The notes beneath the pieces were generated by a model. That model saw nothing but the letters and a program-made list of their open reading frames with translations. It was not told where the DNA came from and ran no database searches. DNA of 64,000 bases from Glycocaulis alkaliphilus (GTDB lineage Bacteria > Pseudomonadota > Alphaproteobacteria > Caulobacterales > Maricaulaceae): contig NZ_CP018911.1 in the NCBI RefSeq assembly GCF_004000605.1, forward strand, positions 496,001-560,000, in the 5' to 3' direction. Below are positions 1-9,800 of the stretch, piece after piece. The translations under genes and the position numbers were made by a program. Every line of letters begins with the position of its first letter. The stretch's first letter is position 1.

Positions 1-201
1 GGGGGCATGGACCGCACTCAAGGGCTCGCCCTGACACCCTTCGCTGGGGGCCATGCGGGCAATATTGGGCATGAGCGGCATTTGCGATTGCGGCATGAAC
101 GGCCCGCGCTCACGCGGGTCGGTCATCGGCGTTGGCACGGACACACAGCCCGAAAGGAGTGTGGCAAGGCCTGCAAGGGCAAGAAGAGGGGTGGTGCGCA
201 T
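1..201 (-). CDS. TonB-like C-terminal domain lipoprotein (partial, copy 1)
   Basis: Only the first 67 codons lie in the window; the gene runs off the left edge. It begins MRTTPLLALAGLATLL and continues into SGC, a lipoprotein signal peptide with a plausible lipobox, so the product is probably an outer-membrane lipoprotein. The complete homologue at 42,124-42,573 shows the rest, a TonB-type C-terminal fold. The gene is divergent from the hom operon and shares the intergenic region with its promoter. Its role is not known; similar small TonB-domain proteins are envelope proteins. Confidence 0.7.
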   Translation of the reverse strand, partial: MRTTPLLALAGLATLLSGCVSVPTPMTDPRERGPFMPQSQMPLMPNIARMAPSEGCQGEPLSAVHAP

Positions 202-264
202 GGCCGCCAGACTAGCGGCTGGGGCCGGACGCGCCAGCGCTTTTGCGCAGCGCGAATTGCCCGC

Positions 265-293
265 TTGACATCACATAAGGATATGTTTATGTC
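265..293 (+). promoter_or_regulatory. Promoter and palindromic operator of the hom-metX-metZ operon (copy 1)
   Basis: A TTGACA -35 hexamer lies at 265-270 and a TATGTC-like -10 at 288-293 with a 17-base spacer, placing the transcript start at the edge of the riboswitch. An imperfect palindrome, ACATAAGGATATGTTTATGT at 273-292, fills the spacer and overlaps the -10. The same motif occurs at the same place in copy 2 and, in the other orientation, before metF. By position and shape it could bind a methionine-cycle repressor such as the ArsR-family SahR; the identity of the regulator is inference. Confidence 0.65.
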
Positions 294-295
294 CT

Positions 296-356
296 GATCT
301 TGCGCCGATTTGAGCTTCAGCTTGCGGGCGCGGAACAAATGCAGCTAAAGCGAAGC
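296..356 (+). ncRNA. SAM-II riboswitch (copy 1)
   Basis: The sequence has the SAM-II layout: a GCGCC stem strand, the loop GATTTGAGC, the return strand GGGCGCG, then ACAAATGCAGCTAAAGCG, which forms the pseudoknot with the loop. Flanking CCTG and CAGG can extend the first helix. SAM-II is known in Alphaproteobacteria upstream of methionine synthesis genes and turns them off when S-adenosylmethionine is plentiful. Here it leads hom-metX-metZ with about 125 bases of further leader before the hom start. The element is essentially unchanged in copy 2. Confidence 0.9.
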
Positions 357-480
357 AGGACAAGACAAAGCGGCCCGGACCGGGCACGACCGGAATAGTC
401 CTGCATCCCTTTGCCATCGGCGCTCTTGCATTTGCCTTTCCGCTCTCCCGCGCGACGGAAAAAAGAAGAGTGGAACTGCC

Positions 481-1452
481 ATGGCCCCGCTGGATTACGC
501 ACCGAGCTTTGTGTCTCCCGTAACCGTACGCAGCCGGCCCATGCGCGCGGTATTGCTGGGCTGCGGCACGGTCGGCAGCGCGCTTCGCGCCCGCCTGCCG
601 CAAGGCGTGGCGATTGAAGCCATCGCGGTGAGCCGCTGGCGTGATCTGGGCAAGGGTCCGGTACGCGTACTCGACAGTCTCGATGCCGCGCTGGACCTGG
701 CCCCTGATCTGGTCATTGACGCCCTGCCGGGCTGCGCGGGCGCCGAGACGGCGCTGGAGCGCGCGGTTCAGGCCGGTGCCCACATTGTTTCCGCCAACAA
801 GGCCGTCATCGCCCGCCGCCCCGATCTGGAGCGCGCGGCGAAAGAAAAGGGCCGCGCCTTTCTCTATAGCGCCGCGGTGGGCGGCGGTGTGCCCGTGCTG
901 GAAACGGTCAGCGCCCTCAATGCGCGCGGACGCGAAATCACGACCGTAAAGGGCGTGTTCAACGGCACATCGAATTTCGTGCTCGACCGGCTGGCCAAGG
1001 GCGAGGCGCTGGACGATGCCGTGCGCGCCGCGCAGGCCGCCGGCTTTGCCGAAGCCGATCCCAGCGCCGATCTCGATGGTGATGACGCGGCAGCCAAGCT
1101 GGTGCTGACCGCCCGCGCCGCCTGGGGTGTTGATCTTGATATTCAGGCCATAGCCCGCCAGTCGATCACTGAACTGGCCCCCGGCTTTGCCGCCAAGGCG
1201 GCGCGTGAGGGGCTGCGCATCCGGCAGGTCGGGCGTCTGGCCCGCTCGGGCGGCGGCGTTCACGCCGCGGTGCGTCTCGAAGCGGTGGGCGCCGACAGCG
1301 TGTTCTACCGTGTGGAGCGTGAAGGCAATGGCGTGGTCATCGCGCTGAAGGATGCGCCGGGCGTGATCCTTACCGGCAAGGGCGCAGGCGGCGCGCCGAC
1401 GGCGGCCAGCATGGCCGGAGACATTGCCCGTCTGGTCGCGGAGCACGGCTGA
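481..1452 (+). CDS. hom: Homoserine dehydrogenase (copy 1)
   Basis: Reduces aspartate semialdehyde to homoserine, the branch point to methionine and threonine. The N-terminal NAD(P)-binding motif GCGTVG is at residues 27-32, SANKAVI at 104-110, NGTSNF at 161-166, and the family signature GFAEADPSADLDGDDAAAKL at 188-207. At 323 residues it is the short form with no C-terminal ACT domain, so allosteric control by threonine is not expected. The start shown is conserved in copy 2 and has a purine-rich stretch upstream; an internal ATG at codon 21 is the alternative. It is the first gene of the operon and overlaps metX by one base. Confidence 0.92.
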   Translation: MAPLDYAPSFVSPVTVRSRPMRAVLLGCGTVGSALRARLPQGVAIEAIAVSRWRDLGKGPVRVLDSLDAALDLAPDLVIDALPGCAGAETALERAVQAGAHIVSANKAVIARRPDLERAAKEKGRAFLYSAAVGGGVPVLETVSALNARGREITTVKGVFNGTSNFVLDRLAKGEALDDAVRAAQAAGFAEADPSADLDGDDAAAKLVLTARAAWGVDLDIQAIARQSITELAPGFAAKAAREGLRIRQVGRLARSGGGVHAAVRLEAVGADSVFYRVEREGNGVVIALKDAPGVILTGKGAGGAPTAASMAGDIARLVAEHG

Positions 1453-2414
1453 TGCCTGCCGTGCTTGCCGCCACAGAGGCGGGGGAGGGGGCAGCCGATC
1501 CCGCCTGTCCTTTCCCCATAAACGACCATATCACCACGCTGGAGCTGTCCTCCGGTGCGTTCGTAACCGCCAGGGGCCGTGTCTACGGCCCTGCCGGCGC
1601 GCCGGGCATTATCGTGCTGGGCGGGATTTCGGCGCACCGCTTCCTGCTGGGCGATCACGCAGACCGGGCCAGCTGGTGGCCGGGCATTGCCGGGCCGGGC
1701 CTCGCGCTCGATCCGCTGCGCTATCAGCTTCTCGCCTTCGATTTTCTGGCAGAGGAAGTGGCCCCCTTCCCGCGCGTGGAGGATCAGGCAGAGGCCCTGC
1801 TGGCGCTCGCCGATGCCGCTGGTTTCGAGACCTTCCAAATTGTCGGGGCCTCCTATGGCGGCAGCATTGCGCTGGCGCTGGCCGCCCTCGCGCCGGAGCG
1901 GGTGACGGGCCTGCATGTGCTGTGCGCGGCCGCTTGTCCCCATCCGATGACGACGGCCCTGCGCGCCATCCAGCGCGACGTCGTCGAGTTTGGCCTCGCG
2001 CGGGGAGATGGATCGGGCGGGGTGGATCTCGCCCGCCGCCTTGCCATGACGACCTACCGCACGGCCGACGAGTTCAAGGCGCGCTTTGCCAGCCCGGCGC
2101 CGGGCTCGTGCGATGCCAGGGGCGTCGAAGCCTATCTGGCGGCGCGCGGCGCGGACTATGCCGCCCATACCAGCCCGCAGCGCTTTCTGGCCCTGTCGCG
2201 CTCCATGGATGCGGTGCGCATCGATCCGTCCGCCATCCGTGCGCCTGCGCGGCTGTTCGCGGTGGCCGAAGACAGGCTGGTGCCGCTGGCCGACATGGAG
2301 GCGCTGGCCAATGCCATTCCCGGTGCCAGCCTGCAGACCTGTTCCAGCCTTTATGGCCATGACGGATTTTTAAAGGAGGTGGAGGCCGTGACACGCTTTC
2401 TGGAGGCGATATGA
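1452..2414 (+). CDS. metX: Homoserine O-acyltransferase, MetX-type alpha/beta hydrolase fold (copy 1)
   Basis: Expected to activate homoserine with an acyl group from acetyl- or succinyl-CoA. The alpha/beta-hydrolase triad is visible: nucleophile Ser134 in GASYGG, Asp274 in VAEDRLVP and His303 in YGHDGF. The protein has 320 residues, somewhat shorter than typical MetX (about 370). Position between hom and metZ, with a TGATG start overlap, supports the assignment. Whether the donor is acetyl- or succinyl-CoA cannot be told from the sequence alone. Confidence 0.8.
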   Translation: MPAVLAATEAGEGAADPACPFPINDHITTLELSSGAFVTARGRVYGPAGAPGIIVLGGISAHRFLLGDHADRASWWPGIAGPGLALDPLRYQLLAFDFLAEEVAPFPRVEDQAEALLALADAAGFETFQIVGASYGGSIALALAALAPERVTGLHVLCAAACPHPMTTALRAIQRDVVEFGLARGDGSGGVDLARRLAMTTYRTADEFKARFASPAPGSCDARGVEAYLAARGADYAAHTSPQRFLALSRSMDAVRIDPSAIRAPARLFAVAEDRLVPLADMEALANAIPGASLQTCSSLYGHDGFLKEVEAVTRFLEAI

Positions 2415-3568
2415 GCCGGGACGAGACACGCGAAAGCCTTGCCACGCGCGCCGCGCGCGCCGGGATCAATGCCGATCCGGGCCATGGCGGCATCGTCGCG
2501 CCGATCAATGTCGCCGCCACCTATCTGCGCGAAGACCCGGCCATACCCGGCCGGTTTGACTATGCGCGCACCAATGCGCCCACACGCGCCGTGCTGGCAG
2601 AGGCTATCGCAGATCTTGAAGGCGGTGCGGGGGCCTGCCTGACCGCCTCCGGCATGGCCGCGATCGATCTGGTCCTGAACCTCTTGCCCGCAGGCGCGCG
2701 CATTGTCGCCGCGCATGATTGCTATGGCGGCACGCAGCGCCTGTTCAATGCGCGCGGCCCCCAGCGCGGGTTCGAGATTGTCTATGCCGATGCGACAGAC
2801 CTTACTGCGCTGGAAACCGCACTTGCGCCCGGCGCGGCGCTGCTCTTTCTGGAAACCCCGTCCAATCCGCGCCTGCGCATTACCGACATTGCGGCGGCGA
2901 GCGCGCTGGGCCGCCGGGCAGGCGCCCTCGTCGCGGTCGACAACACCGTGCTCTCGCCCGCCATCCAGCGCCCGCTGGAGCTGGGGGCCGACATATCCGT
3001 CAGCTCGCTGACCAAGATCATCAATGGCCATTCCGATATGGTGGGCGGTGTTGTGAGCGTGCGCGATGCGGCGCTTCTGGAGGATCTCGCCTGGTGGCTG
3101 AATGCGTCGGGCACAGGGCTGGGGCCGTTTGATGCGTTTCTGGCCACGCGCGGGCTTCGCACCTTGCCCCTGAGGGCCAGAGCACAGTCAGAGGCCGCGC
3201 TGGAACTGGCGGGGCGGCTGGCCGGGCATGGCAGCGTGGTCCGCGTCGATTATCCGGGCCTTGCCAATCATCCCGGCCATGAGCTTGCCGCGCGTCAGCA
3301 GGCAGGGCTATTCGGGCCGCTATTGAGCCTTGAGGTCAAAGGTGATCCGCGCGTGTTTCTGGAGCGGCTGGAATTGTTCTCGCTGGCACAATCGCTTGGC
3401 GGGGCGGAAAGCCTGGTTTCGGTTCCCGCCCTGATGACCCATGCCGCGATGAGCCCGCAGGCGCGCGCCCATGCCGGCATCAGCGATTCGCTGGTGCGCC
3501 TGTCGGTAGGGCTGGAGGATGTGGACGATCTCTGGCGCGATCTGGAGACGGCTCTCGCAGCGCTCTAG
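2411..3568 (+). CDS. metZ: Cystathionine gamma-synthase / O-acylhomoserine sulfhydrylase family enzyme (copy 1)
   Basis: PLP-dependent trans-sulfuration enzyme that turns the acylated homoserine into cystathionine or directly into homocysteine. Lys202 in SSLTKIINGHSDM is the expected PLP lysine; Asp177 in VAVDNTVL and the YARTNAPT segment (51-58) are also family hallmarks, and SLGGAESL lies near the C-terminus. The 385-residue length is normal. It starts four bases inside metX (ATGA overlap), so the three genes are translationally coupled. metZ rather than metB is inferred from the alphaproteobacterial operon context. Confidence 0.8.
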   Translation: MSRDETRESLATRAARAGINADPGHGGIVAPINVAATYLREDPAIPGRFDYARTNAPTRAVLAEAIADLEGGAGACLTASGMAAIDLVLNLLPAGARIVAAHDCYGGTQRLFNARGPQRGFEIVYADATDLTALETALAPGAALLFLETPSNPRLRITDIAAASALGRRAGALVAVDNTVLSPAIQRPLELGADISVSSLTKIINGHSDMVGGVVSVRDAALLEDLAWWLNASGTGLGPFDAFLATRGLRTLPLRARAQSEAALELAGRLAGHGSVVRVDYPGLANHPGHELAARQQAGLFGPLLSLEVKGDPRVFLERLELFSLAQSLGGAESLVSVPALMTHAAMSPQARAHAGISDSLVRLSVGLEDVDDLWRDLETALAAL

Positions 3569-3589
3569 CGCTCTGCCTTGACGCCGCCC

Positions 3590-4501
3590 CTATCTGCGCC
3601 AGGTCAGCGAGAAGGCGGCGAAGTCTTCAGACGTGTCCCAGGACTGGGTCGGCAGCGACCAGCTGGTTTCGCGGCGCACATAGGCGAGCGAGACATCCAC
3701 GCCCTGCACCCGCATGGCGAGGCCTGCCTGCTGGTCTCCCACCATGGCATAGGGCTGGAGGGTGAGCGTCTCGCGCAAGGAGCGCGACTCGCCGGGGCGG
3801 TAGATCAGCGCCTGACGGTCGGCGCCGGCAAAGAACCACCAGCCGCCATTGGCCGAATCTTCGCTGCCGACATACCGGCCGACCCGCACGGTGGCGCCGA
3901 ACTCGGTAGCCGACCCGCCATCACCAAAGCTGACACCGGCGCGCGGGCGCAGACCCATATCCAGCTCGCCCTGTCCGCCGGCGCTGTCAAAGCGGCCTTC
4001 ATAGCGCAGGGCCACGGCCCGCCCGCGCATCCGGTTGGAGGAGAACTGCCAGGCTGGCATGTCCAGCCCCGACGGCGAAAGCGCGGCTGTCACCCAGTCT
4101 GGCTCTTCAGCATCAAACATCGCCACGCGCAATTCGCTGCCAGCCGCGCTGCGGGCGATGACGGTCTGCGGCGCATTGAACGCGCCAAAGCTCTGGCGCA
4201 TCTCGCCCGTGTCGGTAGCCGACAGGCCGGATGATGCGAGCGTTGTTGCGTCGCGGGCGCCGTGTGGCTCCTGAACCCACTCGCCGCGGTCCATGGACAG
4301 GCGCATGGAGGGCAGCGGTCCGGCAGAAAGCTCTTCGAGCAGCGGATGAATGATGATGGCGTTGGTATCGAGGGAGGATGCGTCCTGCGCCAAGGCTGCA
4401 GGTGTGCCGGCCGCCAGACTGGCGCCAGCAAGGGCTACGGCGCCGGCAAGGCAATATGCCCTCGCGTTGGAACGCCCTGAAATGTGCTTCGCAGTGGTCA
4501 C
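3590..4501 (-). CDS. LpxR-like (DUF2219-type) outer-membrane protein, putative (copy 1)
   Basis: A 303-residue exported protein with an N-terminal signal peptide ending near AALAQDA. The C-terminal half is rich in alternating aromatic/polar beta-strand segments (GWWFFAGADRQALIYR, LTLQPYAMVGDQQAG) and ends in an aromatic-basic tail, as in outer-membrane barrels. These segments recall the lipid A 3-O-deacylase (LpxR) family, which trims lipid A; catalytic residues were not verified. The start is GTG, with GGGGAG eight bases upstream, matched in copy 2. It is convergent with metZ. Confidence 0.5.
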   Translation of the reverse strand: MTTAKHISGRSNARAYCLAGAVALAGASLAAGTPAALAQDASSLDTNAIIIHPLLEELSAGPLPSMRLSMDRGEWVQEPHGARDATTLASSGLSATDTGEMRQSFGAFNAPQTVIARSAAGSELRVAMFDAEEPDWVTAALSPSGLDMPAWQFSSNRMRGRAVALRYEGRFDSAGGQGELDMGLRPRAGVSFGDGGSATEFGATVRVGRYVGSEDSANGGWWFFAGADRQALIYRPGESRSLRETLTLQPYAMVGDQQAGLAMRVQGVDVSLAYVRRETSWSLPTQSWDTSEDFAAFSLTWRR

Positions 4502-4633
4502 GTTGGCGCTCCCCAGTGCCGGTTACGTCACCTCAATATACGCCCGAAGGAGTATCACGTTCCCTCGCAGCGCGCTCGCAGAATCGCGCGCTGCTGCTTA
4601 ATTGTGTGTGAATACTGCCGCAACCTTGCCACG

Positions 4634-4662
4634 AAAAAGGGGAGGCTGCGCGCCTCCCCTTT
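4634..4662 (-). terminator. Rho-independent terminator of nrdA (copy 1)
   Basis: Read on the minus strand, an 8-base-pair GC stem (GGGGAGGC / GCCTCCCC) is followed by a run of T residues, starting 25 bases after the nrdA stop codon. It also insulates nrdA from the LpxR-like gene, which is transcribed in the same direction. Confidence 0.8.
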
Positions 4663-4686
4663 CCCGCTTGCATGTTTTCCAGTGCC

Positions 4687-6567
4687 TTACTGGCAGGCGA
4701 GGCATTCCTCGTACTCGGTCTTGGCCGCGGCCTGCATGGAGCTTTCCATGTCGTCCTTGCCTTCGGTTCCGGCAAAGGCGGTGCGCTGGACCGATTTGGA
4801 GCGGCAATAATAGAGCGACTTGATGCCCCGCTCCCATGCCGTCCAGTGCAGCATGTGCAGATCCCATTTATCGACATTGCCCGGCAGGAAGATGTTCAGC
4901 GACTGCGCCTGGCAGATATAGGGCGTGCGGTCGGCGGCGTGTTCGATCACCCAGCGCTGGTCCAGCTCGAAGGCGGTCTTGAACACGTCCTTCTCGTCCT
5001 GGCTGAGGGCGTCCAGGTGCTGGACCGAGCCTTCATGCTCCAGGATCGAGTTCCAGGTGTGAGGCGTGTTGATACCCTTCTCGTCGAGAATCTTCTCCAG
5101 ATAGGGGTTCTTCACCGTGAACGATCCAGACAGCGTCTTGTGCGTGTAGACATTGGCCGGGATCGGCTCGATGCCTGCGCTGGTGCCGCCGCAAATGATC
5201 GAGATCGAGGCCGTCGGCGCGATGGCCAGCTTGTGGGAGAAGCGCGCCTTCACGCCGCTCTCTGCCGCATCCGGGCAGGCGCCGCGCTCTTCGGCAAGCT
5301 TCACCGAGGCGCGGTCCGCACCCTGACGCAGATGCTTGAACAGCTTGCGGTTCCAGCTCGCCGCCATGGCGGACTCAAAGGGAATGTTGAGCGCCTGCAG
5401 GAAGGAGTGGAAGCCCATCAGCCCAAGGCCGACAGACCGCTCGCGCCAGGCTGAATAGGTGGCGCGGTCCATCTCGTCGGGCGCGCGGTCGATAAAGTCC
5501 TGCAGGACGTTGTCGAGGAAGCGGAACAGATCCTCGATGAAGAGCGGATCGTCCTTCCACTCGAGGAATTTTTCCGCATTGACCGACGACAGGCAGCACA
5601 CGGCGGTGCGGTCGCGGCCCAGATGGTCGACGCCCGTCGGCAGCATGATTTCCGAGCACAGATTGGACTGGCGCACTTTCAGGCCCAGCTTCTTCTGGAA
5701 CATGGGCAGCGCGTTGTTCACCGTGTCGGAATAGATGATGTAGGGCTCGCCGGTCTGCAGGCGCAGCTCCAGGATTTTCTGCCACAGCTTGCGCGCGGAG
5801 ATGGATTTCACCACTTCGCCGGATTTGGGCGAGATGAGCGGGAAGTCCGCATCCTCACGCACCGCCACCATGAACTCGTCGGTGATATTCAGGCCGTGAT
5901 GGAGGTTGAGGCTCTTGCGGTTGAAATCGCCAGAGGGTTTGCGGATTTCCAGGAATTCTTCGATCTCCGGGTGGTGGATGTCGAGATAGACGGCGGCCGA
6001 ACCACGGCGCAGCGAGCCTTGCGAAATCGCCAGGGTCAGCGAATCCATCACGCGGATGAAGGGAATGATGCCGGAGGTCTGCCCGTTCTGGCCGACTTTC
6101 TCGCCGATGGAGCGAACGCTCCCCCAATAGGTGCCGATGCCGCCGCCATTGGAGGCGAGCCACACATTCTCCGTCCAGGTGGCCACGATGTCGTCCAGCG
6201 AATCGCCAACCGAATTCAGGAAGCAGGAGATCGGCAGGCCGCGCTCGGCCCCGCCATTGGAGAGGACCGGCGTGGCCGGCATGAACCAGAGACGCGACAT
6301 ATAGTCGTAAAGGCGCTGCGCATGGGCGGTGTCATCGGCATAGGCCGTGGCCGCGCGCGCAAACATGTCCTGATAGGTTTCGCCGGGCAGGAGATAACGG
6401 TCGACCAGCGTTTTCTTGCCGAAATCGGTCAGCAGCTCGTCGCGTGACGGATCGGTCTTCACGCTCTCCACGAGGCGCAGCGTGACGGCTTTGGGCTTGC
6501 CCCGCCGCGAGCGTACAGGGCCCTGCGTTGCGGTGCCGGAGATCGGGCTAGAGTCAAACGGCGTCAT
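4687..6567 (-). CDS. nrdA: Ribonucleoside-diphosphate reductase, alpha subunit, class I (copy 1)
   Basis: Reduces ribonucleotides to deoxyribonucleotides for DNA synthesis. The redox cysteines appear at Cys115 (LPISCFLNS) and Cys324, the thiyl-radical site at Cys304 with Glu306 (NLCSEI), the phosphate loop in APTASIS, and the C-terminal relay pair in EECLACQ (Cys622, Cys625). At 626 residues it seems to lack an N-terminal ATP-cone, as in other short alphaproteobacterial NrdA. The beta subunit gene is not adjacent. The upstream region carries two NrdR-type boxes. The copy 2 protein is nearly identical, far closer than the flanking genes. Confidence 0.95.
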   Translation of the reverse strand: MTPFDSSPISGTATQGPVRSRRGKPKAVTLRLVESVKTDPSRDELLTDFGKKTLVDRYLLPGETYQDMFARAATAYADDTAHAQRLYDYMSRLWFMPATPVLSNGGAERGLPISCFLNSVGDSLDDIVATWTENVWLASNGGGIGTYWGSVRSIGEKVGQNGQTSGIIPFIRVMDSLTLAISQGSLRRGSAAVYLDIHHPEIEEFLEIRKPSGDFNRKSLNLHHGLNITDEFMVAVREDADFPLISPKSGEVVKSISARKLWQKILELRLQTGEPYIIYSDTVNNALPMFQKKLGLKVRQSNLCSEIMLPTGVDHLGRDRTAVCCLSSVNAEKFLEWKDDPLFIEDLFRFLDNVLQDFIDRAPDEMDRATYSAWRERSVGLGLMGFHSFLQALNIPFESAMAASWNRKLFKHLRQGADRASVKLAEERGACPDAAESGVKARFSHKLAIAPTASISIICGGTSAGIEPIPANVYTHKTLSGSFTVKNPYLEKILDEKGINTPHTWNSILEHEGSVQHLDALSQDEKDVFKTAFELDQRWVIEHAADRTPYICQAQSLNIFLPGNVDKWDLHMLHWTAWERGIKSLYYCRSKSVQRTAFAGTEGKDDMESSMQAAAKTEYEECLACQ

Positions 6568-6645
6568 GGTCCAAACCGCTCCTTCGTGCAGGGCGCAAAA
6601 ATCCTAGGCGCTGGGCAGAAGAATGCGCGCCGCCTTAACAAAAAC

Positions 6646-6692
6646 CTATACATGCTGTGTGGCTTCCCCCGGAAACCGCAACATATAGTGCT
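6646..6692 (-). promoter_or_regulatory. Tandem NrdR boxes upstream of nrdA (copy 1)
   Basis: Two sites resembling the NrdR consensus (acaCwATATwt-type) lie about 32 bases apart: CTATACATGCTGTGT at 6646-6660 and CAACATATAGTGCT at 6679-6692 as read on the plus strand. NrdR is the ATP/dATP-sensing repressor of ribonucleotide reductase genes and binds pairs of boxes spaced about three helical turns. Both boxes and the bases between them are unchanged in copy 2, while the flanks have diverged. Confidence 0.8.
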
Positions 6693-6845
6693 AAGGGTCT
6701 GGCCTAGCGTCAACGGCCCAAACACGCTTCAACCCAACTTTTTGGTTAATGAAGCCTTACCACGGACCGCTCCGCATCCGGACTCTTTAACGCTTTCGGG
6801 GCTGTAGCCCAGCTGACATTAAATGTGGAAAGTCCGCCAGCAGGT

Positions 6846-9800
6846 TCAACCCAGATTCAGGAGCTCGGGATCGCCCCCTTGTGCCGCAATGTTGATCGTG
6901 ACGACGCGCTCTGCTGCAAAGCGGTAGAGATAGTGCGGTCCCCCGGCTTTCGGGCCGGTCCCGGAGAGGCCTTCTCCGCCGAAAGGCTGCACGCCGACGA
7001 CCGCGCCGGTCATATTGCGGTTCACGTACGTATTGCCCGCCGGAACCGCCTCTCGGACCGAATCAAGGAATCGCTGGAGGCGCGAATGCACACCCAGCGT
7101 CAGCCCGTAGCCCTTGCCCGCGAGCTGGGCGGCGAGCTTTGGCAGATCGGCGCGCTTGTAGCGGATTACATGCAGGATCGGTCCGAACACTTCGCGGTCG
7201 GCCACGTCCAGCGAGGGCAGCTCCACCAGCAGGGGCGCAAAATAATGCCCTTGCGCTTTCAGTTCATCGCTCAGCGGCGCGCGGTGGAGAATTGTCGCGT
7301 CGCGCTCCATGCGTTCCGCGTGGGCGGTCAGCATGGCCAGCGCCTCGTCATCAATGACCGGGCCGACATCGGTCGCCGGATCGGCGGGATCACCCAAGGC
7401 GAGCGCATCCATCGCGCCTTTAAGGGCCTCGATCAGCCCGTCAGAGGTCTCTCGCGGCAGGAAGAGGATGCGCAGCGCCGAGCAGCGCTGTCCGGCTGAG
7501 CCGAAGGCAGAGAGAATCGCATCGTCCACCACCTGCTCTTTCAGGGCGGAGGTATCGACGAACATGGCGTTGAGCCCGCCCGTTTCCGCGATCAGCGGCA
7601 GGATGGCGCCCTCGCGCGATGCCAGCGTGCGGTTGATGATGCGCGCGACTTCCGTCGAGCCAGTGAAGGCAACCCCTGCAAGCAGCGGATGGCCCGTCAT
7701 CAGCGCGCCCACCTTGCCATCGCCCGGCACCAGTTGCAGCACATCCTTGGGCAGGCCGGCCTTCTGGAAGAGCTTTACGGCCTCGAACGCCACCAGCGGT
7801 GTCTGCTCGGCCGGCTTGGCGACGACCGTATTGCCCGCCGCCAGCGCAGCGGCAATCTGGCCGGTGAAGATCGCCAGCGGGAAGTTCCACGGGCTGATAC
7901 AGGCAAAGACACCCTTGCCCGCCAGCTCCATATGGTTGGTTTCGCCTGCCGGTCCGGGCAGGCGGTCGGCATGGCTGAACTTGGTCTCGGCTTCGGCTGC
8001 ATAATAGCGCAGGAAGTCCACCGCCTCGCGCACTTCTGCCACGCCGTCATTAAGTGTCTTGCCAGCCTCGCGCGTCAGGATCGCCATGAAGCGGCCGGTC
8101 TCGCCCTCCAGCGCATCGGCGAGCTTGCGCAAAATCGCCGCGCGGGCGGCGCCGCCCTGACGGTCCCAGCCATCAAACGCCTTGTGCGCCGCCGTGAAGG
8201 CGGCATCGACCATGGCTTCATCGGCCTCGGTGATTTTGCTCACAATCACGGATGAATCCGCAGGGCTCGCCTGTCCGCGCTCCGTCCCGGTCTTCACCTT
8301 GCCGGAAATGACCGGGCCGCAGGCATGGGGCATGGCCTTGTCGAAACGGGTCTGTGCCTCTGCCAGCATGTCACGCACATCTTTCTGCGAGAGGTCGGTG
8401 CCTGCCGCGTTCTCCCTGTGCGGACCATAAAGCCGGGGCGGGGCCGGAATGAAGGGGTGGCGGTCCATGCTGTCGGCGCCCTCGAACGGACCGCGCGCCA
8501 CATCGGCAGCCGGAACATCCGGGTCGAGGAAGGAGTGGACGAAGGAGGTGTTGGCGCCATTCTCCAGCAGACGCCGCACCAGATAGGGCAACAGGTCTTC
8601 ATGGCTGCCGACGGGCGCGTAGACGCGCACCGGGCGCAGCGCGAAGGCGCTGGCGGCGGCCAGATAAAGCGGCTCGCCCATGCCGTGCAGGCGCTGGAAC
8701 TCATACGCGCCATTGCCCAGCTCGGCGGCGATCTCGCGCACGGCACACAATGAATGCGCGTTATGGGTGGCAAACTGGGGGTAGATCGTGTCCGGCTCGC
8801 CCAGCATGGCGCGCGCGCAGGCAAGATAATTGAGATCGGTTGCGGATTTGGTGGTCCAGACCGGGAAGTCCGGCCAGCCATTCATCTGCGAGAATTTCAC
8901 TTCCGTGTCCCAGTAGGCGCCCTTTACGAGGCGCACCATGAGGCGCCGCCCGCTTTTCCGGCCCAGCTCGGCCAGCTTGCCGATCACCGCATAGGCGCGC
9001 TTCTGGTAGGCTTGCAGGGCAAGACCCAGACCGTTCCAGCCAGCCAGTGATGGCTCGTGGGCGAGGCGCTCCAGTATCATCAGCTGCAGGACGAGACGGT
9101 CTGATTCCTCGGCATCCAGGCAGAATCCTATGTCAGCCGCCTTTGCCGCCTGCGCCTGTTCGAGCACTTTGGGATAAAGCTCGCGCCAGAGCGCTTCCAG
9201 CTTGAAGATATTATAGCGCGGATGCAGGGCGGAGAGCTTGACGGATACTCCATCGACCGTTTCCACCGGCCCTTGCTGGCGCGCCTTGGCGACGGCGGCA
9301 ATCGCGTCCAGATAGCGGGTGTGATAGCGCGCCGCGTCCGTGTGTGTGCGCGCGCCTTCGCCCAGCATGTCAAAGGAGAAGAGCGGGAAATGCCCCTCAG
9401 GCACTTTCCAGGCATGACCGCGCTTGATCGCGCCGCCAATCGTACGCCCCAGCACGAACTGCTCGCCCAGAATGCGCATGGCCTGACGCGTGGCGGTGCG
9501 GATGACCGGCTCGCCGACGCGGCCCGCGATATTGCGGAAATAGGCGCCGGGATCCTTTCGCGCCGCCGGATCCAGATCCATCAGCGAGCCCGACAGCATC
9601 AGGCCCAGCGTGGACGCATTGACCAGCCAGTTCTCCGACTTCCAGGCGTGCTCGCCCCAGGCGCCTGACCCGATCTTCTCGGCGATCAGCGCATCGGCGG
9701 TCTTCGCATCCGGCACGCGAAGCAGCGCTTCGGCCAGACACATCAGGGCAAGGCCTTCCTTGTTGGACAGGCCAAACTCCTGAAGGAAGGATTCCATCAG

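Noticed and set aside
361-480. Intrinsic terminator as the riboswitch expression platform
   Set aside because: A GC-rich pairing (CGGCCCGG / CCGGGC) is present but there is no T-run after it, and SAM-II usually acts on translation.
6740-6790. CtrA-type site (TTAA-N7-TTAA) upstream of nrdA
   Set aside because: A near match (TTAATGAAGCCTTACC) exists in copy 1 but not in a comparable form in copy 2, so it was judged chance.
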